From an uncultured Collinsella sp. (lineage in GTDB: Bacteria > Actinomycetota > Coriobacteriia > Coriobacteriales > Coriobacteriaceae), in NCBI GenBank assembly GCA_900545745.1, contig URAD01000004.1, positions 23,862 through 87,861 of the forward strand: a stretch of DNA of 64,000 nucleotides, read 5' to 3'. The position numbers were made by a program, and so were the translations under genes. Shown here one piece after another: positions 1 to 6,740 of this stretch. The notes below the pieces were generated by a model. The model was not told the DNA's origin. It ran no database searches and was given only the letters and a program-made list of their open reading frames with translations. Position 1 is the stretch's first letter, and every line of letters starts with the position of its first letter.

Positions 1-344
1 GCAAGCTCAACGGCCTCGTTGATCACGATGGCGTCCGAGACCTCCTCGTCGGTGAGGAAACGCATCTCGTAAACGGCGATACGCAGCAGGTTGCGGTCGG
101 CGCCGGGCATGCGCATAAGATCCCAGTTCTTGGCAACGGAGCGCAGAGCACAGTCGATGCGGTCGATATGCTCGTAGGCACCTCGGCACAGCTCCAGCGC
201 ATAGGGATCGAGGGGACCCTTCGAGATCAGGAAATCACCCTCGAGGACGCGCTCGAGCGGGCTGTCCGTGGCCTCGGCCTGGAACAGCAGCTGCAGCGCC
301 TGACTGCGGGCAAGCGTACGCCCGCGATAAACCTTAAGGCTCAA
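1..344 (-). CDS. nusB: Transcription antitermination factor NusB (partial)
   Basis: NusB binds S10 and boxA RNA in antitermination complexes on rRNA operons. About 114 N-terminal residues are visible; the C-terminus lies beyond the window edge. The reading shows the first-helix segment RTLARSQALQLLFQ, then RMPGADRNLLRIAVYEM and DEEVSDAIVINEAVEL, the best-conserved NusB stretch. I chose TTG at 342-344 as start because an AAGGAG sits 6 nt upstream, inside the tail of the preceding gene, and no ATG is placed as well. It follows the Asp23-family gene by 3 bp, in the efp-asp23-nusB order common in Gram-positives. Confidence 0.9.
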   Translation of the reverse strand, partial: MSLKVYRGRTLARSQALQLLFQAEATDSPLERVLEGDFLISKGPLDPYALELCRGAYEHIDRIDCALRSVAKNWDLMRMPGADRNLLRIAVYEMRFLTDEEVSDAIVINEAVEL

Positions 345-347
345 AGG

Positions 348-710
348 TTACTCCTTGGGGAAAACGAGGCCGTCGATGCAAACGTCAACGCGCTCGACCT
401 CAACGCCAACCTGGGCATCGATGGCGGCGACCACGGCAGCGCGAACGGCCTCGGCGAGTTTCTTGAACGGATAGCCAAAGAACACCACGACGCGCACGGT
501 GAGTGCGAGCTTGTCGCCGACGACCTCGGCCTCGACCGCCGGCTCAGAAGCCGGGGCCTTGGACGAGAGCATCATGGAGACAAGGTTGGTGGCAAGGTCC
601 TTGACGCCAACGGAGGCGATGCCCTCGACATCGGACACGGCGCGCGAGACGATGGCGGTCAGAACATCGGGCGAAATGCCGATGCCGTCAATCTTGATTT
701 CCTGGGGCAT
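348..710 (-). CDS. Asp23/Gls24 family envelope stress protein
   Basis: A 120-residue member of the Asp23/Gls24 (YloU-like) family. These small proteins are often membrane-associated through a partner and linked to envelope stress; the biochemical role is not settled. Visible family features are the N-terminal helix with ISPDVLTAIVSRAVSDVEGIASV and a C-terminal alternating strand with VEVERVDVCIDGLVF. There is no signal peptide or membrane segment. The ATG is preceded by AGGAGGACTC, a good ribosome binding site. It sits between efp (25 bp upstream) and nusB (3 bp downstream) and is probably cotranscribed with both. A second paralogue occurs at 46205-46561 beside fakA. Confidence 0.85.
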   Translation of the reverse strand: MPQEIKIDGIGISPDVLTAIVSRAVSDVEGIASVGVKDLATNLVSMMLSSKAPASEPAVEAEVVGDKLALTVRVVVFFGYPFKKLAEAVRAAVVAAIDAQVGVEVERVDVCIDGLVFPKE

Positions 711-734
711 GAGTCCTCCTAGAAGAGTTGGTTG

Positions 735-1298
735 CTAGACGCGGGAGACGAACTTGCCGTCGCGGGTGTCAACCTTGATGACCTCGCCCTCGTTGAGGTA
801 CATGGGGACCTGGATGACAGCGCCGGTGTCGATCGTGGCCGGCTTGGTGGAACCCTGGACGGTGTCGCCCTTAAAGCCCGGGTCGGTCTGGACGATGGTG
901 GTCTCGATGAACATCGGCGGAGTCACGCCCATGAGCTCATCGTCGGCGAAGAGCAGCTGGCAGATGTCGTTCTCGCGCAGCCACTTGGAGTTCTCGCCCA
1001 CCATGTCCTCGGGAACGGGAACCTGCTCATAGGACTCGTTGTCCATGAAGATGTAGTCGGTGCCATCGTTGTAGAGGTACTGGAACTCACGGGTGGTGAG
1101 CATGACGCTCTCGAACTTGGTGCCGGCGTTGCAGGTGTTCTCGACGACGCGGCCGCTCTTGATGTCGCGGGTCTTGTAGCGCACAAACGCGCCGCCCTTG
1201 CCCGGCTTGACATGCTGGAACTCGACGATGGTGTAGACCTTGTCCTTGATGCGGAGACCGAGGCCGTTCTTGAAGTCGGCGGTGGAAATGGTAGGCAT
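735..1298 (-). CDS. efp: Elongation factor P
   Basis: EF-P enters the ribosomal E site and relieves stalling at polyproline stretches. The 187-residue length is standard. The N-terminal KOW-like domain carries HVKPGKGGAFVR, in which Lys34 at the loop tip is the residue modified in many bacteria. The two OB domains follow, ending in DTRDGKFVSRV. The reading frame is open 11 codons further upstream, but the start was taken at MPTISTADF because EF-P proteins begin there and an AAAGG-type ribosome binding site precedes it. It lies downstream of the pepP-like gene with a terminator between them, and upstream of asp23 and nusB. Confidence 0.95.
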   Translation of the reverse strand: MPTISTADFKNGLGLRIKDKVYTIVEFQHVKPGKGGAFVRYKTRDIKSGRVVENTCNAGTKFESVMLTTREFQYLYNDGTDYIFMDNESYEQVPVPEDMVGENSKWLRENDICQLLFADDELMGVTPPMFIETTIVQTDPGFKGDTVQGSTKPATIDTGAVIQVPMYLNEGEVIKVDTRDGKFVSRV

Positions 1299-1390
1299 AG
1301 CGACCTTTCTTGTTATGGGCAGAACGCACAAGCGTCCAAATTACATACGACAGAAATTATACACTTGCAGACGGCGCCTGCGGCGAGCGC

Positions 1391-1435
1391 ATAAAAAGAG
1401 AACGCGGGGCGTCCGAATCAATCCGGACGCCCCGC
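1391..1435 (-). terminator. Rho-independent terminator after the Xaa-Pro peptidase gene
   Basis: A perfect 12-bp GC-rich stem (1404-1415 with 1424-1435) has an 8-nt loop. On the minus strand it is followed by a T-rich tract at 1391-1400. It lies just downstream of the peptidase stop at 1459 and upstream of efp, so efp probably has its own promoter in the roughly 90 bp after it. Confidence 0.8.
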
Positions 1436-1458
1436 CCCAAACTATCTACTGAAGTAAA

Positions 1459-2589
1459 CTAGCAGTCGATAACGTGCAGGTCGTGCGGGGTCTTGGTGAA
1501 GGGCTCATAGCCGTTCTCGGTGACCACGCCGTAGTCCTCCAGGCGCACGCCGCCCACGCCGGGCAGGTAGACGCCGGGCTCCATGGTGATAACCGAGCCG
1601 ACCTCGATGATATTCTTGCTGCGGTTAAAGTTGGGCAGCTCATGGATGTCGATGCCCACGCCGTGACCCAAGCCATGGTTGTAGTAATCGCCATAGCCGG
1701 CATCGCCGATGATCTTCTTGGAAAGCTTGAAGATGTCGTTGCCCTCGACGCCCGGATGGATGGCGGCGACGCACTCCTCGTGCGTACGGCGCACGAGCGC
1801 GTACAGGTCGAGCTGCTCCTGGGTGGGCTCGCCCATCACGACGGTACGAGTCATGTCGGAGCGGTAGTCGCAGTATCCCGCGCCGTAGTCCATCAGGACA
1901 AAGTCGCCCTTCTCGATCACGCGGTCGCTCGGGACGGCATGCGGGTTGGCGGTGTTGGGGCCGCTCGCGACGATGGAACCGAAGGCCAGGCTGTCGGCAC
2001 CTTTGGCGAACATAAAGTTCTCGAGCTCGTTGCGTACCTGCTTCTCGGTCATACCGGGCTTAATAAAGCCGAGCATGTGCTGGAAGGCGGCATCGGTGAT
2101 CGACTGCGCATGGCGCATGAGTTCAATCTCCTCGGCGTCCTTGATGGCGCGCATCTTGCGGATGTCGTCGTGCATCAGCGGCAGCATGCAGGCAACGGAG
2201 CGGTCCTCCAGGCCGCGCTGAATACCCTGGTAGAAATTAATCTGCATATCGTCCTCGACAGCGCAGACGCGGCATTTGTTGGCCGCGATCTTGCCGGCGA
2301 CCCAACCGGGGATGGTGCCCTCGTCCATGTCGTAGACCCAGGGGCTGCCGGCGGGCGTGTTCTCCTCAAAGCTGTTGAGGTAGCGCGAGTCAGTGTGGAA
2401 CAGGCACTGGTCGGCCGTAATAAACGCAGCGTGCGGGAACTCGAAGGTGTAGTCGAAGACGCCCTTCACGCCCGTAAGCCAACGAAGGTTGGCCTCGTCG
2501 CGCACCACGATGGCGTCGTAGCCACGCTCGGCCATCAGGGCACGGACACGCTCGATACGACCGGCAGGACCGGCAGCAAACTCAGACAT
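1459..2589 (-). CDS. Xaa-Pro peptidase, M24 family (PepP/PepQ-like)
   Basis: A cytoplasmic metallopeptidase that removes residues N-terminal to proline. The 376-residue protein has a creatinase-type N-domain (about 1-130) and a pita-bread M24 catalytic domain. The metal ligands are visible: the two Asp in DYGAGYCDYRSDMTRTV, the His in HGLGHGVGIDIHELP, the Glu in TMEPGVYLPG and the Glu in VRLEDYGVV. The ATG at 2589 follows an AAGGAAT-type binding site. Neighbouring efp is a common arrangement in Gram-positives. Aminopeptidase P versus prolidase specificity cannot be told from sequence alone. Confidence 0.9.
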   Translation of the reverse strand: MSEFAAGPAGRIERVRALMAERGYDAIVVRDEANLRWLTGVKGVFDYTFEFPHAAFITADQCLFHTDSRYLNSFEENTPAGSPWVYDMDEGTIPGWVAGKIAANKCRVCAVEDDMQINFYQGIQRGLEDRSVACMLPLMHDDIRKMRAIKDAEEIELMRHAQSITDAAFQHMLGFIKPGMTEKQVRNELENFMFAKGADSLAFGSIVASGPNTANPHAVPSDRVIEKGDFVLMDYGAGYCDYRSDMTRTVVMGEPTQEQLDLYALVRRTHEECVAAIHPGVEGNDIFKLSKKIIGDAGYGDYYNHGLGHGVGIDIHELPNFNRSKNIIEVGSVITMEPGVYLPGVGGVRLEDYGVVTENGYEPFTKTPHDLHVIDC

Positions 2590-2721
2590 GCAGATTCCTT
2601 TCTTGTTGTCTCTATATAGACGGGACGGGTCTCAACCGAACGACGGAATCGCATACGATCCGCAACCGATTGGAAACCCGCACCTCAACATGATACGAAA
2701 GACGATGGATGTCAATAAATC

Positions 2722-3831
2722 TTAGAGAAGTTCTTTGCGAGAAGCCAAGTAGGCGTGAGCATGACGCTCAAGAACCTCGTCCTCAACGCTCGTTAGACGA
2801 ATGGCGCCGAGTGCCGCGGGCAGCGGCAACATACTGCGGTTCGAGCGGACAAACTGCTGCCTGCGGAACTCCTCGATATATGCGGCAGGCTCCAGATCGA
2901 AGGCAAGCTCCTCGATACCAAAGTCCTCCAGGCAGTCATCGACCTCAAAGACGTAATCGATATCGAAGTCGCAGGCGTCATGTGCTAGGCGCGCCTCAAA
3001 GCGCATGCCCTCGGACAACAGCTGGTAGGCAGGGACCTGCGAAGCGGCATCGCCCAAGCAGGCGCGCAGGGTACGCTCCCCCGTCTTGCCAAAATCGAGC
3101 GCATGGCGGGCGCTCGGGTTCGTGGCCATCAGTACGTCCTTGCGGGCAGTCTGAGACCACTGAATGGCATTGACAAGCGCGACCTCCTCACCCGCGAGAA
3201 TCTCGGGGACGGTCTCAGTAAACTGATTCCAGCGGGACTTGCTGCTCGAAAGCATGGTGCCAACAAGTACCGCATAGCCGAGCTTGAGGTCCTCAGGGTC
3301 CGCCTCGCGAACAAGGTCGAGGTCACACACGACCAAGCCTGGCTCGGGCCGGAACGCGATAGCGGGAAGTGCATTCGCCGACGAGGCGACGAGCGGCTTC
3401 ATAGTCGTCGCAACCGTGAGCATGGCGTCGAGCGTCGTCGGCAGCAAGGCGCACTCGGTGCGACCGCACCACTGATTGGCACACCAGCAAACGACCGAAC
3501 AGGTCGCCGTGTCACCAACAGCGACAACAAGATCGTCGCAGGTAATACCGTTAGCCGACAGGGCGCCAAAGACGGTATCGGCATCGGCCAGCATAGCGCC
3601 GGCAGGAGAAACCTCGAGGGCGAGCAGCGACACGGCAAAACCGGCGTCGACCAGCGCATGCTCGACGACCTCGCCAAAACGCTCGGATGTGGCGTCGTTC
3701 CAAACAACCATCGCGCGCTTAGGCTTGCCCACAGCCGAGGCAAACATGCGCGACAGCTCCTCGAACGCGCCCAATCCGACGCGGACATCGACACTGCGGT
3801 TTTGGAAATTGATAAGTTGACGGCGAATCAT
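2722..3831 (-). CDS. AroB-like protein (3-dehydroquinate synthase family) lacking the metal ligands
   Basis: Length (369 residues) and overall pattern match 3-dehydroquinate synthase: an N-terminal Rossmann half with VRVGLGAFEELSRMF, the NAD-domain segment LVVAVGDTATCSVV, LLPTTLDAML where AroB has VPTTLLAQ, and a helical C-terminal half. The catalytic features are missing. The usual SG.AEV.K.G is GYAVLVGTM at 185-193 with no Glu. The usual NFGHT.GHA is DFGKTGERT at 246-254 with Lys for His. The second His segment, HGEAV, is LLSEGM near 271-276. DSSVGGKT is also gone. It overlaps shikimate kinase by ATGA, so the pair is cotranslated. Start chosen at MIRRQL because of that coupling. Family membership looks sound; enzyme activity is doubtful. 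Confidence 0.75.
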   Translation of the reverse strand: MIRRQLINFQNRSVDVRVGLGAFEELSRMFASAVGKPKRAMVVWNDATSERFGEVVEHALVDAGFAVSLLALEVSPAGAMLADADTVFGALSANGITCDDLVVAVGDTATCSVVCWCANQWCGRTECALLPTTLDAMLTVATTMKPLVASSANALPAIAFRPEPGLVVCDLDLVREADPEDLKLGYAVLVGTMLSSSKSRWNQFTETVPEILAGEEVALVNAIQWSQTARKDVLMATNPSARHALDFGKTGERTLRACLGDAASQVPAYQLLSEGMRFEARLAHDACDFDIDYVFEVDDCLEDFGIEELAFDLEPAAYIEEFRRQQFVRSNRSMLPLPAALGAIRLTSVEDEVLERHAHAYLASRKELL

Positions 3832-4361
3832 AGCAGTCCACGCTCCAAAAGCTTCTCGGCACAAAGGTAGGAAACGTCCTCGAAGGACTTGTTGCGAATA
3901 TCAAGGGTAATATCGGCGGCTTGGCGATACAGCGGACGGCGATGCTCAAACAGGCGCGCGGCGTGCTCGGGCGAGCGGAAATCAGGCCGGGTATCGGAGC
4001 GGCGAATCTGGCGCAACGAGTCCTCAAAGTCGCCTTCGAGGTACACACAGGTACCCATCTCGTGCATCAGTTCAATGTTAACCGGCGTCTCGACGATGCC
4101 GCCCCCGCACGATACCAGCAGACTGCGCTCGCTTTGAAGCGAACGGAGTGCCGAGGTCTCGAGCTCGCGAAAACGATCCTCGCCCTCGGTCTCAAAAATC
4201 TCGGTCACCGACTTGCCGCAACGACGCACAACCAAACGATCGGTATCGATGAATCGACGCTTGAACATAGTGCCCACGTTGCGCGCAAGCGTCGACTTGC
4301 CCGCGCCCAAAAAGCCGATAAAGAAGATATGGTCGCAGCCGTGTTTGATGTGCTGAGACAT
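3828..4361 (-). CDS. aroK: Shikimate kinase
   Basis: Phosphorylates shikimate at O3 in the aromatic amino-acid pathway. The 177-residue protein has the P-loop GFLGAGKST, the shikimate-binding DTD (39-41), the GE..FR..E segment with the substrate Arg, CGGG for the substrate glycine loop, a lid Arg in SDTRPDF, and RRPLYRQAAD with the C-terminal Arg. All key residues of a working kinase therefore appear present. The stop overlaps the start of the AroB-like gene by ATGA. The upstream YqeG-type gene ends 8 bp after this one starts in the same direction, so the three genes may form one unit. Confidence 0.9.
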   Translation of the reverse strand: MSQHIKHGCDHIFFIGFLGAGKSTLARNVGTMFKRRFIDTDRLVVRRCGKSVTEIFETEGEDRFRELETSALRSLQSERSLLVSCGGGIVETPVNIELMHEMGTCVYLEGDFEDSLRQIRRSDTRPDFRSPEHAARLFEHRRPLYRQAADITLDIRNKSFEDVSYLCAEKLLERGLL

Positions 4362-4369
4362 GGCGAAAC

Positions 4370-4867
4370 CTATTCCTCGCAGGGAAGGTCGCGCAGGGCC
4401 CGGCGCTCAAAGATACGGAAGATCTGCGTGTACCACAGGTCCTGGGTTGCCTGCGGCTTGACCAGAATAGTGTCAACACCGGCAAAGTTACCGCTCCACA
4501 CGTCCGTGTAAAGCTGATCCCCGATCAGCACGGCCTCGTCGGCCGTGGCGCCCAGACGTTTAAGACCCGCTTTGAGGGCAAATGGCGCCGGCTTCATGGC
4601 ATGGCTAATGGCCTCGAGCCCCAGCTCGCGCGCCGACGCCATGACCTGGTCGCGATGCCAGTTGTTGGACACCATGCACAGCTTAAAGCCCTTGGCATGG
4701 GCGGCCTCGAGCCAAGCGGAAACCGCGGCGGGAACCTGCTCGGTGTCGCGCGGCACCAGGGTGTTATCGCGATCGAGCAGAATGGCGCGTTTGCCGTCGG
4801 CCCACAGGGCATCAAGGTCGATGCGATCGACCGAGGCAACGTATCGTTTGGGGCTAAAAATCCTCAT
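4370..4867 (-). CDS. YqeG family HAD IIIA-type phosphatase
   Basis: A 165-residue HAD-superfamily phosphatase. Motif I is LLDRDNTLVP with the nucleophile and general-acid Asp pair. Motif II is MVSNNWH. Motif III is KP followed by motif IV VLIGDQLYTDVWSGNFAG. The arrangement matches the YqeG/PGP-like group; the physiological substrate is unknown. The frame is open far upstream, but MRIFSPKRYVAS begins 1 bp after the mltG stop and gives the family length. It lies between mltG and aroK, all on the minus strand and tightly spaced. Confidence 0.85.
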   Translation of the reverse strand: MRIFSPKRYVASVDRIDLDALWADGKRAILLDRDNTLVPRDTEQVPAAVSAWLEAAHAKGFKLCMVSNNWHRDQVMASARELGLEAISHAMKPAPFALKAGLKRLGATADEAVLIGDQLYTDVWSGNFAGVDTILVKPQATQDLWYTQIFRIFERRALRDLPCEE

Positions 4868-4868
4868 G

Positions 4869-6302
4869 CTAATTCCAAGACTGTTGATGCTCTTCGTAGG
4901 TTTGCGAGAAGTACTCCTCGTCCTGCGTAATGTAGAAATACAGGTCATCGGAGTCGGTCGGCTCAAGCGTGGCCTTGAGTGCCTCGAGCGACGGAGAGCA
5001 GATGGGCGTGGGCGGCAGGCCCTCATGCTTATAGGTGTTATACGGACTATCGCTCTGCAGGTCGTCGGCGGTAACCTCGCCACCGGTGACATACATCATA
5101 GTCGCATCGCTATTGAGATAGCGCAGGCCATCGAGCTTGCCGGCAAGGCGGTTGTAGAAAACCGAGGCCACATGCGCACGTTGATCGGCGTTGAGGCCCT
5201 CGCGCTCAACGATAGAGGCCAAGTTGACGATGTCGTAGTCGGACATCTCCACACCGTAGCGTTCCTTGATCTTGGCTTCGCAGCTCGCAAAGTCAAGCGA
5301 CTTGTACTCGGTCTTAAACTGATCGAGCATAGCGCGAATCACGCCATCGGCCGTCGGCGAATCACCCAACGAATAGGTCTTGGGGAACAAGAAACCCTCA
5401 AGCGAGTCGTTGGCGGCGCCCTTAAGGAAGCTATAGTCGTCCACGTAGTTGGAGGCCTTAGCCTGGTTGAGGAAGTCTTCCTTAGAGATGCCATCGTAGG
5501 CCTGGGCCACACGGTCGGCGACTTGATCGACCGTCAGGCCCTCAGGGATAGTTAGCGCATTGGAGCCCGCGTTGGGACCTTCCATGAGCTGCTGAACAAC
5601 CTTGGTCGCGTCCATGAGTGTGGTGAACAAATAGGTACCAGGCTTGAGCGACATATCGGCGTTGAGCTTTTTCACCGCCGCATAGTAATCCTTGGGATTC
5701 TCGACGATATGGTTCTCGGAGAGAATCGAGGCGATCGTATCGCCCGAAGCACCGTCGGGAATGGTTACCGTAACCTGCTGACCAGCCGTGACCTTCGTAT
5801 CCTCACCGGCAAAGAAGCCCTTGACGGCCGGCACGACAAAGAAAACGATCGCGACAAGCGCAAGCACCGCCACCACAACGCCGATGATCATGGGAACCGG
5901 AGAGCTCTTCTTTTGAGCACCGCGACGAGTATGCGTGTTGTAGCTCGAGCGCGTCGCCGGAGCAACGCCATGCGAACCGCGGGCGTGATGAGAATGCGAT
6001 TGGGGGGCCTGCGTTCGCTGGGTAGGTGCCTGCTGCTTAAAGCGGGTACCGCCTGCAGGCTGGGCCGTACGAGCAGTGGGCTGCTGAGCCGCGTGAGAAG
6101 CCGGATGCTGAACCGAACGAGCAGAAGGCTGCTGACCCGTCCGTTGAACAGGTTGGGCCGAACGAGAGAAGGACTGCACCGGGCGCGCGGCAGGCTGAGC
6201 TGCGCGCTGCGTCGGCTGTGCCGGACGCTGGCCAGGCTGGGCAGGGCGCGACGCCGGCTGACGTGTACGATTCGGCTGGCGCGGATCGGAAGCACTAGGC
6301 AT
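4869..6302 (-). CDS. mltG: Endolytic murein transglycosylase MltG
   Basis: Membrane-anchored lytic transglycosylase (YceG family) that cleaves nascent glycan strands. The 477-residue protein has an unusually long cytoplasmic N-terminus (about 1-135) built of Pro, Gln, Ala, Arg and Ser, then one membrane segment (about 137-160), a LysM-like region and the YceG domain. The catalytic Glu is in ASIVEREG, followed by FYNRL, LNSDATMMYV and SPYNTYKHEGLPPTPICSP, which are typical. The start MPSASDPRQ overlaps the ruvX stop by 8 bp, indicating translational coupling. Confidence 0.92.
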   Translation of the reverse strand: MPSASDPRQPNRTRQPASRPAQPGQRPAQPTQRAAQPAARPVQSFSRSAQPVQRTGQQPSARSVQHPASHAAQQPTARTAQPAGGTRFKQQAPTQRTQAPQSHSHHARGSHGVAPATRSSYNTHTRRGAQKKSSPVPMIIGVVVAVLALVAIVFFVVPAVKGFFAGEDTKVTAGQQVTVTIPDGASGDTIASILSENHIVENPKDYYAAVKKLNADMSLKPGTYLFTTLMDATKVVQQLMEGPNAGSNALTIPEGLTVDQVADRVAQAYDGISKEDFLNQAKASNYVDDYSFLKGAANDSLEGFLFPKTYSLGDSPTADGVIRAMLDQFKTEYKSLDFASCEAKIKERYGVEMSDYDIVNLASIVEREGLNADQRAHVASVFYNRLAGKLDGLRYLNSDATMMYVTGGEVTADDLQSDSPYNTYKHEGLPPTPICSPSLEALKATLEPTDSDDLYFYITQDEEYFSQTYEEHQQSWN

Positions 6303-6723
6303 GCGAAACCTCCTCGTTTTTACGATCGAGCCACGTCTGCAAAAAAAGGCTGGCGGCAATCATGTCGATCTTGCCCCTCATCTGCTTTTCGTTGAGGCCC
6401 TGCTCGCGCAGGATACGCTTGGCCTCTTGCGAGGACAGACGCTCGTCCTCAAACTCCAGCGGAAGATCGAGCTCGTCGGCAATCTTTTGCGCCACGGCGG
6501 CAACGCGCTCGGCTTGGGGGCCGGGCTCACCGGCCATGGTCAGGGGACGTCCGCTTACCAGGATGTCGGGCTCATAGTCTTCGACCAGGTAGCGGAACGT
6601 CTTGGCCATACCGGTGACCTCGGCGGCCGGGAGCACCTTGACGGGCATCGCCATCTTGCCATCACGGCTCGAGACGGCGATGCCAATCCTGGTCTCCCCT
6701 ATGTCCAGCGCAAGCGCGACCAC
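6295..6723 (-). CDS. ruvX: Putative Holliday junction resolvase RuvX (YqgF)
   Basis: A 142-residue RNase H-fold protein of the YqgF/RuvX family, implicated in 16S rRNA 5' processing and proposed as a resolvase. Visible motifs are the N-terminal ALDIGETRIGIAVSS with the first acidic residue, LVSGRPLTMAGEPGPQA, and the C-terminal FEDERLSSQEAKRILREQG with the DER acidic motif, followed by KIDMIAASLFLQTWL. It follows alaS by 17 bp and overlaps mltG by 8 bp. The alaS-ruvX-mltG order is a common Gram-positive arrangement. Confidence 0.93.
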   Translation of the reverse strand: MVALALDIGETRIGIAVSSRDGKMAMPVKVLPAAEVTGMAKTFRYLVEDYEPDILVSGRPLTMAGEPGPQAERVAAVAQKIADELDLPLEFEDERLSSQEAKRILREQGLNEKQMRGKIDMIAASLFLQTWLDRKNEEVSHA

Positions 6724-6740
6724 AGTGACTTCTTAGATTC

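Noticed and set aside
7..189. Arg-rich minus-strand ORF
   Set aside because: Out of frame with nusB, which covers this region.
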